DNA of 64,000 bases from Prostheceraeus crozeri (Eukaryota; Platyhelminthes; Polycladida; Euryleptidae), in NCBI GenBank assembly GCA_907163375.1, contig CAJQUW010008736.1:1-64000 (forward strand). Reading direction: 5' to 3'. The notes under the pieces are model-generated. The model saw only the letters and a program-made list of their open reading frames with translations. It was not told the DNA's origin and did not search any database. Of the stretch, positions 26,101-35,663 are shown in pieces (within the stretch, counting starts at the first letter, position 1; each line of letters starts with the position of its first letter). Made by a program: the position numbers and the translations under genes.

Positions 26101-29100
26101 AGTTCTAGTGAGTTCCTCTTCTTGTCAGACAAGATCAAAGAAAAACACATGTAAATCCAATGAGACGCAGATTGCAGTTTTTGGCTAAAATGAATTTTGG
26201 ATGTTTTCCTCTGATTAAACGAAAAGTATTAAGCCCAAAGTCATGATTTTTGACATGTAATGTCCACAGGTCATTTCCTGTGATATGCATGTGCTTTTAT
26301 CATGCATCTAGTCGGCAATGTATGCGAGAATGTGGTTGAATGTGGATAAAGTTGCTCAAAATGTTTGTGTTTGCCGACATTAAGAGGCTCGCCAAATCTA
26401 GATGCGTTTAGGTTTATAGACAGGGGTGCATGAACATGATAGGAAATGACCGGAAGACATTCCATGCCAAACATTATGACTCTAGGTTTAATACTTTTCG
26501 TTTAATCAGAGAAAACATGGAAAATTTCATTTTAGTCAAAAACTGCAATCTGCGTCTCATTGGATTTACATGTGTTTTTCTTTGATCTTGTCTGACAAGA
26601 AGAGGAACTCACTAGAACTCGGCAGACGTGCCGACTCGTAGTAGGCATGGGGTGTACATCAATCTGTGAAAGTCTCACTTTCGGCCTCGTTCCCTGCAGA
26701 AACTCGTTCTGGCTGCCGGACTATTCTGTCAATCATAAAACTTGTTTCTGATGAGAGATATCTACGAGCCAATGTCTAGACAATTTAAATAGGACGTGTA
26801 CACTATTCAACTATATGACAATAACTGGAGCTTGATGAAGAATGCACTCACGACTTTTCAAAGCTATTGCAATTGTTGACTGCATTGAAACACTATCTAG
26901 TATTGTGGAATTGATATTAGCTTACTGATTAATTGTTTACAATAATGATTATGCTTACTTAATCTGCTGTAAGACCTGTGCTTTAATACTTAAATGGATT
27001 GCTTGAGCTCTGCATGGTTTTAGTTTTGAAGTCTTAAGAAGAGCAGCTTGTCCTGAGACCGGTCGGCCATTTTATCTACTCAATTCCATTTGAAATATGA
27101 GCACCGGCTTATGTAAAAGAAGGAGCGCTAATTCATATGAACCGAAAATACTGACTATCATCTTGCTTGCTTCCATGGGATATTGAAATGCAACGTGGTA
27201 GGTTCATGGTAATACAGCATGAATTACTAAATGCTGCCTTGTGTTTAAAACTTGAAAGTATCATCAAATTTTCTAGATTGCGTAACATCAAATTTATCTT
27301 AAGTGCCATAGATATAGGTCAGCATTTCAATCATGTCTTTTGAATATTCAGCAATCACTTACACTTACATGCAGACGAAATGCAAGTTAATGTAATTCCG
27401 GCTATTCTCTACAGATAAACTTCAGATGGAAATTTGGAAGTTTTATTAGGAAATCAAAAATTGTTTTGAAAGAAAGTCAAGTTGTTTATTATAAATTCGT
27501 ATAAAAGGTTGATCAATATATTTCGACTATTTACACCATAATGGCTATCGTGTAAATATAGTCGAAATATATTGATCAACCTTTTATACGAATTTATAAT
27601 GAACAACTTGACTTTCTTTCAAAACAATTTTTAATTTCATGAACAGTCAAGGCATATTTCCTCAGTTTTATTAGGGCTTATAAGCTTAATAAGTTTTAAA
27701 GCCAGTAAACAAGTAGTTATAAATAATCTTCTTATCTTTAGATCAACGGTTTGTTGGATATGGTGTTCGATTCATGAGGCCGTCTATCACACAATCTTGG
27801 AACGTAAGCATATAATGACATGTATGCTCGCATTAAACTTCATTAATGCAGTTTAGTACATGCGCTTTATTGTTTGTAGTATACATTGCGACAGGAACCC
27901 TCACTGGATGGGAATGACCAAATGCCAATTCCTTCAAATATTTAGTAAGTTACTTTATAACAACTGTTAACGAATGTCTGAAATGGAGGTTATTGATTTG
28001 TGAATAATTATTTTATTCACAATTATTATTAGTGATGTTTGGATTGAATTTAAGTACATACATGATTGATTCATCATATCATCATTAGTGATTTTAATGT
28101 TCTATTATTATCACACGTTAGTAAATTGAGATAAGAAGACAGTTGTAAGTGTAACCATGGATTCACAATTTTCAGCTCTTTTATCAAGGGTCTCCTTGAA
28201 CAATGGTCATCGCAAGGTCAGACAGTGAATTTCACGCGAGCACACTCTTGCAACAAATTATCGCATTGCACGTAGTATGTTTGTTGACCCTGCTGGTATC
28301 CTGCAACTCAAAAACGCTTTTCTATGTGGTAGACATGATATATTTCTATATGAAACAACTAACAAGTTTTCAAGGCTTTTACCCACATAATCAACTCGGT
28401 AGCGATAACAAATATCTGAAAACTGCATCAGATTCATTGCGCTTTATATTTGCATGATATACTTAAAACTTGACATAACATAGTGGTCTCCGTGGCACAG
28501 TGGTTAAGTGCTTGGCCTAGCGATCTTTTGGTCCAGAGATCAAGGTGTCATTGGTAGTCGGCAGGAAGGGCATCTGGACTAAAAGTACTACAACGCTCCA
28601 TAAGTCTGACTATTTCAGCACCGTCCAAGCCCCAAGTATGGAGAGTAGTGACGTAAAAGCTTCATTCAATTAAAACTTGACATAGCCAAGCTAATCAAAT
28701 CTACAAAATTTTGATGACAAAGAGAACATTTTTTCAATCGCAACTTTGCCTCAGAGCTGTCGCAAGAAAATGGTATTCGATCATCATTTTATCAGTATTA
28801 ATAATATGATCAGTTTGAATTTCCATGTAACCTATATATATGACCACATATATCGAGATCACATATTTTGAGTAGTTGCTTATTAGTCTATCACTAAATA
28901 ACTTAACCCAATTCGTGATGTAGATTATATAAAAGGTTACAGTACAGCTAAAAAGTGCCTATAAATTAATCTGCTGCTCCAGCACGCACAAATGCTGTTA
29001 AAAAGGTATTGATTAGAATGCATTAATATCTATATTTATATCTAGCACAGATTGATTTATAAGTACGCATAGTTTCATGGTTTTTTATAGTCTGAACTGT

Positions 29101-32100
29101 AAATATCCGTAAAAACAGACGTTTGCTTTATCTGATATGAATAGATTTTAACTGTTACGTCATCACTCATGCTGTGACGTCATTATTTTAACAGATATTT
29201 ACGGATATTTTCTGTGATTCTTAATGGTTATTTTAGCTGTTTTTAACGGTGAACAGTTTACAGTGTTAAGTGTTCTGAGCGATCTAGGTTCAATGTTTTC
29301 ATCTGAGAAATCAGAAAGTACCATGACTTTGACAAACAATCATTTTGCTGAAATAACTTAGCAAGGTTTTATTAGTTTGCACCTTCAAAAGTAATGCCTT
29401 TCATGGCAGTAATGTCAGTATGTCATCTAGATATATCTGAAAATGCATACATAGCCTTATATGATTAATTGAAAGTAACTAAGTATTTGTTAATTCACTA
29501 AAGTCTAGCGCTAAAAAGGCAAACACATATATTTGTAAAAAATGTGAAATAATTCAAGTATCTATAGTTCCTGGTAATTTAGTCAATGTTGTGACATTTT
29601 GCAAATTTTTATAAATGATTCACTGCCAATAGAGTGTTAGTTCAATTTTCATGCAGTTTGTTTGATGTGATACAGTGATGCTTGTTGAGGAAGGTATTGT
29701 CTGGGGAGGGGTAGTGATGGGAGATAGAAGACTGAATACCCCATTCAGTACCATCATCGAAGAATAAGTTGAAAAGCTCCATGCAAACAACTTTACTAAC
29801 TTTGTAGGTCGGCTAAAGGACCAGCAAGTGCTCGTTAAGTACTTTTCCAGAGAAGTTTTGGTTTAACGTTCTAAATTTTACGAGTTTTCTCGGGATATAT
29901 GCATGTGCTGTACCTTTGTACTTGTTGGATATTGGTTGATGAGCGATGTCGATGTAGTGTCCACAAAACTTATGCTAGTGCTTTCGATATCTTTTGCACA
30001 CATGCCAATGCATAAAATGTATGTTACATGTTCCCCCACCAGTTTGATTGATAGTTTGTTGTTAGTTCAAATTCTTCTCAATGTCGTGTAGTGAAAACTT
30101 TCGAATGACAATTATCCTTTGAAAGTTTATATAAATAGTGAATTTCACCGTTTTTAGATTGTTGTCTTTTCGCAGTAAAGTTTGTAGACAATAGGGTGCT
30201 TGTTTCAAATCGAAGAATGCATCCAGGCTAAGCTTTCCTTCTAAATGCAGAAATATTCTGAATACAGCTACATGATAGCTTCGATGTTGTATTTCTTTAT
30301 CTATCCATTCCACTGAACCCCGCTAAGTCTTATCTGAAAAACTTTTTGTCAACAGTCTTTTAATTCCGAATCAAGCTATTTTATACTACTTTCTCTGCTC
30401 TCTCTCTCATTCTCTGTCAAGAGATTGAATTGCCTGTATTTTTCAAATTGGAGCCAATATTTTGGGTGCGATATGTAGATGTGCGATGTACTGCTATTTG
30501 TAATCGCACTCAGCATGCTCGTATCGAGTTGTCTTTGGAAGCTTAAGCGTTCATAACTAACCTTGTTATTCGCAGTTAGTTGAATCAGGGATGTCTATGA
30601 ATAATATGACATAGAACTCGGGATACACAACTCAGAAAGCGTGGAGAATTGAGTGTGGGCCGAAGTGTTGCAAAATCTAACACTTATATGGACAGTTTTA
30701 TCCATGGTTGAGCTTAATCAGAACTTCAAGACTTCATGTAAATACATGTAGTTAAGTAATGTCGGCATCAATGTCATTTATAGGATACACTTACGCATCG
30801 CACAGAAAATCAGTATAAATCGAGCTGATTTTATTGTGATTATTACATCGATTCGCTGTCACTGCTTAATGTTTTTAACAAGCTTACCATCAAATTTCTA
30901 GAGAAAGTCTGTAAATTGCGAATAATATTTTGGCGGTGTGTTTTTATTCACTCCCTGATTACAGATGGTGCAGATTACTCCCTGATTACAGAAGCTCATG
31001 TCCATATCGCAGATGTTTTGTGTTTTTATGCTTTATTCTCACAATATGAAACAGACATGTCATTGTGTATGTCATCATTGTATTATACATACAGATAATG
31101 GATTGTATCGTATGGTCTTTATTTTGGAGCTGCGACAATTTGAATTGCTTCAGAGATTTCAGAATGAATGCAGTTGTTGAATTATTCCAAGCGTCGAACT
31201 GTTTGCAACAATCACTATCTTCTCGAAGGCGTGCTCGCTTCAAGGATATAACACCACTGAATATATTATACGATGCATACAACATTCAAGGAATTGTTGA
31301 ATGTCAGGTTGAAAACGGCTCCAAGTAACAGGAATTTAACTCGTCCTGTGTGTGCAAGGGATACAGCATTGGGTCATCCAAGGTGCCGCAATTGCTGCAC
31401 GCGGAAAAGTATTACTCGTATTTCTATAAGTTCAGATGCGTGTTAATGTATGTAAATGGTTGCGCTCATATTTGCTCTTTAATATGAATTGTTATACCAT
31501 CCATTTCGTCATTGTCAACCCATAGAAGTACAAAAGAATGTCTGAATTCAGAAAATTTCTCGCTAGTTGCTATCACTCCAACATCGCAACTGAAATATCT
31601 TATTTCTGGCTTTTTATTGATTGAGACGATCGCTATAATTGTGTTTCCGTATCAATGCCTTTATGCACTTTTGTGATGATTGTAGCCAGTGCATTAATAA
31701 ATTACAACACATGCACAGGGCTGCAATAGGAACGATAAGCGCAAAGAGGCATTTATGAGAAAACAATTATACCGATCGTCTCAACTAACAAGAAACCAGA
31801 ATTAGAAGATTTCAGATGCGTGTTGGAGTGATAGCAACTGCCGTGGAATTTGATAAAGTCAGGTATTCTTTTGAACTGCTTGGGTAGGTAACTAATGACA
31901 AAGCGGATGGTATAAATATTCACATCAAAGCAAATGTGAAAGTGGTCATCTACAGACATAAACATAATATGAACTTATAGAAATAATATTTTTCCCGCAC
32001 AACGATTGCATCATTTTGGATGTACCACTGCTGTGAAATGCCCTGCTGAAATATAGGACGAGTGAAATTCTTGTTGCTTGGGAACCATTTCCAACCTACT

Positions 32101-35100
32101 ATTGAACAATATGCCGAATGTTGTATACATCGTGTAAAGTATTTAGGGGTTTATGATGCCAGCCTACCTTCTAATTTATGATATTACATTCGGGAAGAGT
32201 GACGACTGCAAATACGTAGTCTGACGCGTGGAATAATTCCACAACCGCATTCATTCTGAAATTTCTGAAGCAATTCAAATTGTTACAACTCCAAAATAGT
32301 GAAAACACGCCATATAATATGGTCCATTATGTGTTAATGACATGAATAGTGATACAACTATTTGATATTGTGAATATGTAACATAAAAATATAATACTTA
32401 TGCGATATGGACACCAGCTTCAAATCTGCACAAATTATGATCATGGAGTGAATAAAAAACACACCGTCAAATGATTATTCTTATCTTACAGACCTTCTTT
32501 AGAAATGTGATGGTGAGCTTGTTAAAAAACATTAAACAGCGAGATCAAATCGATATAATAATCACCATAAAATTAAAGCGATAGTATGCTTATCTTACGT
32601 GTAACACTGAAGTGTAGTACGTTATACATGACATTGATGTCGACGTCAGCTAACTACATATATTTCCATGAAGTCCTAAAGTTCTAGATGAACCACAAAA
32701 AATGGATCACACAAATGCCCACACAGATGTTGCATTTGTAAAACGTCGGCCCACAATCAATTCTCCACGCTTTGGGAGTTGTGCATCTCGAGCTCTATTT
32801 CATATTATTCATCTTAGCATAAGATTTCTACATTTTGCCGGACAATATTTCTCTTTGTTGTAATATTGTCCGGGAAATGCGATGCAATTCCTATGGAAGG
32901 AAAAAGCTCAGCATATGTCTGCTACCACATATGTTTCAGTGATTCATTACTCATATTGAATTGAGCATTGCCGTTGTAGGCTTTAATGAAATCGCTTAAA
33001 CGAATCGGTATTGTCAAGCCCAAAATAAGATAACGAATAATCAAAGTATTTCTTATTTGTAATATTCTGTGAGTTGATTGGAATTTTGAGAAAAGATCAG
33101 AACTTCAGCATGCTCTTACCATGTAGTTCTCCTAAGATTCAGATCGAAATATCAATTTCTATAACTTGATTTATGCAGCATTAATAGAAAACACAAGTTT
33201 TGTATCATTTACCCAAAGTCGACCGAAAACCTGAGTTTAACCCAAACCCAATGTCCAACCTTGACCAGTGCAAGATGATCGTTGAAAGCGCTTGTCTTAA
33301 AGACCTTGCCGTCCAAAATTTCAGGTTACACCCAAGGAGTTATCAGATTTATCGCAATTGAGGTTTCAGGGACTTACTTATTAAGGATAATGGCTTAAAA
33401 ATTACGAATCTGAAAAAAAGCATGAAAAATTGCTGAAATTTTGTGTCCCTATTAAATTTAATTATCTTATTTTCTACTCGTATATCAAAGTTAAACGATT
33501 TCTCAATTTTGTGTAATTGTGTGCAAAATAAAAATTCGTTTTAATGGTTCAGAAACACAAAGCATTTAAAGAATAACAAAGAAACATGGTAGCCGAACTT
33601 TTTCGGATTTCGGTCATAGTTTCTCATGCGTCCCTAATATAGTGACGCACATTTTGCTAATAAACTGATGGCTGACTGACCAATTGGCCCGTTGTTCCTC
33701 ATTAGAGGGGGAACGCATGTTTTCTTGTTTAACGACACTGTTTACAACATCATGGTGCAGCAATACATACCGTTAGAATAACGAAGGATTTGTTTATTTT
33801 TTAATGTGGTGATCTCCGGATGATCATCAGTCAATAAAGTTCCGCTCGCACCCGGTGACTCTGATCTCACTCAATAACTGTGATATTTGTCACGGGGATA
33901 CCTGACGACTTCTGCTTATGCATATCCAATTTTGTGAGCTGCACCACAGTGAAGAAAAGTATGCGATTAAACATGTAGCAAATTGCACAAGACATGTCAA
34001 TCGTACTGTGCGGTCGCCGTGGCACAGTGGTTAAGTGCTTCGCCTAGTGATCTTCTGGTCTAGAGGTCGAGCCCCGAAGGTGTTATTGGAAGTCGGCAGG
34101 GAGGGCATCCGGAATAAAAGTGCTACAACGCTCCATAAGTCTATGTGACGTAGAAACATGTCAACGGCTACCGTGGAATCTTTCACTCTGCGTTTGGACC
34201 TCTGTATGCATTGAAAAAAGAAGCCATTTCATTGTGATTATCATACATCTAGAATTTTCGACTCAAAGCTGTAGTGTTGCTTTTGAACAACCCTGTATTT
34301 CGCATACAATCGCTGAGAAAATAGAATCATAATGAGGATGTTATGAGAAATGCTTCGGGTCGACCACTTTTTCATCAGACTAAAAAGGAAAATTGAAAAG
34401 TAGTCATGCAATACGAGTAGTTAATTGCTTAATATGCTGCTTGATCAAACAGTCGAGACGTCATGAGAAACGAGCTTTGCATTTGATTTGAGCTACAAAA
34501 CTGACTTGATTGCTTTGTTGTTTGATAAGACTGTTTGCCTGACTTCTCAACTGATTTCATTTCAGCCTTAATTAAGCAAACAAGTCATAATCAGGTCAAA
34601 TCAAATCAGTCAAATGTGCCATGCAACATCTCTCATGTTGGATATTCTGACATATTCCGTTCACAATCACATATTCAAAAGGCTATTGGAGGAAAAATAT
34701 CGAAATATGAGAAACAAATGGAATTGGATGTAGTAATCCGGGCGCTGCGGTCGCAAATACGTTGTGGGGGGACGCGTCAACTGCCTTGTGATCAGAACTA
34801 ACATTTAAGCTTAAGAACGATGCAGCGTTGAGTTTTTCCGAGAAATAGAAATTACATCACTGTGAGATCCTGGCCATAAGCTCTGTGCTGGGCTCTTGCC
34901 ACAGCTAACCATGGTTTGTGAAGGAATGTAAACACGTGATTATGCTGCTTGGCCCTCGCGTTCCTTTTGGAAATTTGTGCTATACTTCTGCCGCATCGCC
35001 TCATCGCCTCATGCTTCCTCCTGTTGACTTTATCACCTTTGTTGGAGGCCTGTCCTGTTTAACTCCGTATTATGGAACCCTGGCTTTGATCTCACGCTGA

Positions 35101-35663
35101 ACAGATGATGCAGATTTGCATGCATTACCGAGATGCATATTTCGAGATCACCTGGTTTCCCATCCAGGTTGTAGAATCAGAATACGCATAAAACCGGACT
35201 ATCGGTTCCACATTTTGATCTCCGGTTGCGGAACGCAAATTTCCGGATTATGGGATCGATATAGCTGCCGCTCCTTGATTCCGTTCCTATGTTTTTCGTC
35301 CGGATGGCGAAGCTTCAGGATTACCGGAGGCCGGAGTAGCGGTATTTTACTGTGCGTCGACATGTATCATGTGGAAATCACAGTCATGCAAAACCTAAAA
35401 CCCTTCGTCTGGCCTGTATTCCCTTGAGTCCATGACAAAGCCAGACATTGATGATATGATACAAATAATGCTAAACACCTGCTTTATCCTGTTTGTAAAA
35501 ATTCTCATAAGTGTTTTAATCATCTGCTACATTTTAGCCTACAAATTTGCAGCTACACAAAATAATTAATATGTAACTTCTGCTTTCCTATTTCAGCGCC
35601 AGGCATCGTGATGCTTTCCCAAAATATCGAATGAATTTGGCAAACGCAGTTTGGAGACCCTAA
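7946..35663 (+). CDS. Seven-exon gene, 189-residue protein of unknown function
   Basis: Exons: 7946-8117, 17822-17883, 23163-23221, 23495-23577, 27742-27803, 27880-27944 and 35597-35663. All have GT-AG boundaries with GTAAG donors and pyrimidine-rich acceptors. The coding lengths sum to 570 bases (190 codons with stop) and every splice phase agrees, which is strong evidence for a real gene. The ATG has A at -3 and G at +4. The protein is basic and short, with no signal peptide, membrane segment or enzyme motif. Notable phrases are MAQPTTFLYPNHRRC, TIFRPPPN, SRPKRDP, GYGVRFMRPS and the ending FPKYRMNLANAVWRP. Small Pro/Arg/Tyr-rich proteins ending in W-R-P make me think of ciliary or sperm microtubule-associated proteins. 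The vertebrate TEPP/SPMIP8 family is a candidate to test, but this is not an identification. Introns range from 76 bases to 9.7 kb and carry many mobile elements. Confidence 0.78.
8573..8612 (+). repeat. CAGA/CAGG microsatellite
   Basis: Interrupted run of CAGGCAGACAGG-type tetranucleotides just after TACAGTG. Confidence 0.75.
9131..9441. mobile_element. Foldback element with about 130-bp arms
   Basis: The left arm (from TTCTGCAGAAGAGAAAC at 9131) recurs as its reverse complement ending at about 9440 (TCTTTTCTGCAA). Arms match for about 130 bases at close to 90 percent. They include the phrases ATGCCATGAA, AACATGATTGAGTTC and AACTTCGATAT. The short centre (about 9260-9310) codes for nothing. 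No clear target duplication is seen. It is a non-autonomous palindromic MITE. Confidence 0.8.
10159..10625. mobile_element. TA-flanked MITE with ACGCGT-rich ends
   Basis: Inverted ends CACTAGGTGACATGCCA and its complement TGGCATGTCACCCAGTG are flanked on both sides by TA. The ends contain repeated TTACGCGT or AATTACGCG words. A second inverted block, CCCCAAACATCCGTGG, sits inside each. Length is 467 bases without a coding region. TA duplication points to Tc1/mariner-type mobilisation (inference). Confidence 0.75.
16181..16298. repeat. 16-bp perfect inverted repeat
   Basis: TTCTCTTTTGGGAATG at 16181-16196 is exactly complemented at 16283-16298. The 86-bp spacer is AT-rich. It may be a very short MITE. 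Confidence 0.6.
17822..17883 (+). CDS. Exon 2 of the seven-exon gene
   Basis: 62 bases after TTTTTCTGTTTTAG, donor TTG|GTAAGTTT. It completes codon 58 and encodes residues to 78, including TIFRPPPNTL. Confidence 0.75.
18986..19048 (+). repeat. Terminal hairpin of YR-A copy 1 with GAA cap
   Basis: Perfect 14-bp arms AGTTATCGCACTCT (18986-18999) and its complement (19035-19048) enclose a shorter apical stem GACC-GAA-GGTC at 19012-19022. The hairpin starts five bases inside the element end. Confidence 0.9.
19361..19862 (+). mobile_element. MITE with CACAGAATTAGA ends and 8-bp TSD, copy 1
   Basis: Terminal inverted repeats CACAGAATTAGA (19361) and TCTAATTCTGTG (ending 19862) are flanked by the exact 8-bp duplication AATGTTTC (19353-19360 and 19863-19870). 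Length is 502 bases with no transposase. A second copy at 53173-53695 lies in the opposite orientation. 8-bp duplications fit hAT or P superfamilies (family knowledge). It sits inside YR-A copy 1, so it is younger than that copy. Confidence 0.93.
21484..22325. mobile_element. Foldback element family F1, older copy
   Basis: Homologous along its length to the element at 25999-26721. Shared blocks, in order, are the end (CCGACTGGCAGCACGAGTTT), the TCGAGTTCTACC block, the central TCAGGTCATTTTT block and the loop phrase TGTGTTTGACGAC. Arms are inverted but strongly diverged, and the right end fades near 22325. The divergence suggests a much older insertion than the second copy. Confidence 0.65.
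23163..23221 (+). CDS. Exon 3 of the seven-exon gene
   Basis: 59 bases between TTGCTTTCAG and GTAAGTCG. Encodes residues 79-97 (NITEAGREIMQHYAIPEEL) and two bases of codon 98. Confidence 0.75.
23222..23494 (+). other. Intron 3, 273 bases
   Basis: Short intron with a GTAAGT donor and a CTTCTTGGCAG acceptor. Nothing else is seen in it. Confidence 0.7.
23495..23577 (+). CDS. Exon 4 of the seven-exon gene
   Basis: 83 bases. Completes codon 98 and encodes residues 99-125 with a basic stretch SRPKRDPNKK, ending one base into codon 126. Donor GATG|GTAAGT. Confidence 0.75.
24527..24596. repeat. 70-bp palindrome inside the mariner element
   Basis: TTCTGTTTCGTGTA at 24527 is mirrored by TACACGAAACAGAA ending at 24596. 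The pairing continues inward through CCATGG and AGCTAAAAATTT. It interrupts the mariner interior and could be a tiny nested palindromic insertion. Confidence 0.8.
24787..25017 (+). pseudogene. Mariner-type transposase C-terminal fragment
   Basis: The 76-residue frame contains VWPAYSPDLLSIDFALCGFL, matching the mariner/Tc C-terminal signature W-P-x-x-S-P-D-L-x-x-x-D-F with the third catalytic Asp. It is followed by the usual helix with D-S-I-x-x-A-V-R-E-I. The DNA-binding domain and the first two catalytic acids are missing. The element that carries it is about 1 kb, so most of the gene was lost by internal deletion. Confidence 0.8.
25999..26721. mobile_element. Foldback element family F1, well-preserved copy
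   Basis: GTCCGGCAGCCAGAACGAG at the left end is exactly inverted at the right end, with TA on both sides. Arms of about 310 bases match nearly throughout (for example TCTGCAGGGAACGAGG, CTACGAGTCGGCACGTCTGC, ACATGTAAATCCAATGAGAC). They enclose a loop at about 26310-26400. No protein is encoded. The high arm identity implies recent origin or arm homogenisation. An older relative lies at 21484-22325. Confidence 0.9.
27450..27638. mobile_element. Near-perfect 189-bp palindromic element beside exon 5
   Basis: Arms of about 87 bases are almost identical in inverted order (GAAATCAAAAATTG outward, TCGTATAAAAGGTTGATC within). They are separated by a short centre around ATTTACACCATAATGG. A 12-bp direct repeat AGTTTTATTAGG stands just left (27439-27450) and 26 bases to the right (27664-27675), possibly the target duplication if the element extends to 27663. 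It could form a cruciform or an RNA hairpin in the pre-mRNA. Confidence 0.85.
27742..27803 (+). CDS. Exon 5 of the seven-exon gene
   Basis: 62 bases, acceptor TTATCTTTAG, donor AAC|GTAAGC. Encodes residues 126-146 including FVGYGVRFMRPSITQSW. Confidence 0.75.
27880..27944 (+). CDS. Exon 6 of the seven-exon gene
   Basis: 65 bases after a 76-base intron (27804-27879), acceptor TTGTTTGTAG, donor TTTA|GTAAGT. Encodes residues 147-167 (YTLRQEPSLDGNDQMPIPSN) and two bases (TA) of codon 168. Confidence 0.75.
28176..28275 (+). other. Possible alternative terminal exon
   Basis: Behind the acceptor-like TTCACAATTTTCAG, a phase-compatible reading from exon 6 gives Tyr then SFIKGLLEQWSSQGQ and further residues to a TAG at 28273. 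It would replace the last 21 residues. The sequence lacks the Pro/Arg/Tyr character of the rest and no AATAAA follows nearby. The exon at 35597 is the better choice. Confidence 0.25.
28478..28669 (+). mobile_element. tRNA-derived SINE, copy 1, 15-bp target duplication
   Basis: The head GTGGCACAGTGGTTAAGTGC matches a pol III A box. The following GTCCAGAGATCAAGG is a weak B box, and a family body (GGCATCTGG, CTACAACGCTCCATAAGTCT) completes it. Flanks are an exact TTAAAACTTGACATA duplication (28463-28477 and 28670-28684). It begins with TTAAAA, the preferred nick site of many LINE endonucleases (family knowledge). Confidence 0.9.
29090..29275. repeat. Decayed MITE-like inverted repeat
   Basis: CTGAACTGTAAATATCCGTAAAAACAG at the left is imperfectly inverted at the right (GCTGTTTTTAACGGTGAACAGTTTACAG). 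A second inner copy of ATATTTACGGATATTTTCTG lies at about 29193. No duplication is visible. Confidence 0.45.
30597..32822. mobile_element. 2.2-kb foldback element with arms of about 1 kb
   Basis: From ATGAATAATATGACATAG (30597) to CTATTTCATATTATTCAT (32822) the right half is the diverged reverse complement of the left. Paired blocks include AAGCGTGGAGAATTGA, GGTGTGTTTTTATTCACTCC, CAGAATGAATGCAG, GTTGCTATCACTCCAAC and GAGACGATCG. They enclose a loop of about 90 bases near 31660-31750. Open frames inside are shadows of the palindrome; I find no transposase motif. Arms differ by many small changes, so it is not recent. No target duplication is found. Confidence 0.85.
32844..32880. repeat. Short hairpin CCGGACAATATT
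   Basis: CCGGACAATATT and AATATTGTCCGG form an exact 12-bp stem around a short T-rich loop just outside the right end of the 2.2-kb foldback. The word ATTGTCCGG recurs at about 48544 inside YR-B. Confidence 0.7.
34001..34155 (+). mobile_element. tRNA-derived SINE, copy 2, internally deleted
   Basis: Same family as 28478-28669: GTGGCACAGTGGTTAAGTGC, then AGAGGTCGAGCCCC (a better B box), GGGCATCCGG and CTACAACGCTCCATAAGTCT. The middle of the 3' body is missing before the shared GTGACGTA end. Direct repeats ACATGTCAA flank it (33992-34000, 34156-34164). Confidence 0.85.
35165..35363. mobile_element. One-ended pogo-like MITE remnant
   Basis: The right end reads outward as CAGTAAAATACCGCTACTCC. 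The interior repeats CCGGAxTA or GATTxCCGG words, like the TIR-repeat structure of pogo/Tigger-type MITEs. The left end is not identified. Confidence 0.3.
35597..35663 (+). CDS. Exon 7 (stop codon) of the seven-exon gene
   Basis: 67 bases after TTTCCTATTTCAG. The first C completes TAC (Tyr168), then ARHRDAFPKYRMNLANAVW, Arg, Pro and TAA at 35661-35663. Confidence 0.72.

Larger units (their letters stand above)
23578..27741 (+). other. Intron 4, about 4.2 kb
   Basis: Carries the mariner remnant (24301-25338), the well-preserved F1 foldback element (25999-26721) and a near-perfect small palindrome (27450-27638) that ends 104 bases before exon 5. Confidence 0.7.
27945..35596 (+). other. Intron 6, about 7.7 kb
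   Basis: Contains a possible alternative terminal exon (28176-28275), two SINE copies, a 2.2-kb foldback element and a small decayed inverted repeat near 29090-29275. The stretch 32900-33990 shows nothing. Confidence 0.65.

Noticed and set aside
28490-28560. A functional tRNA gene
   Set aside because: The A box is good but the B box and stems are degraded, and the unit has a SINE body and a target duplication.
30986-31328. Overlapping open frames on both strands
   Set aside because: They lie inside one arm of the 2.2-kb foldback element, mirror each other and have no domain.
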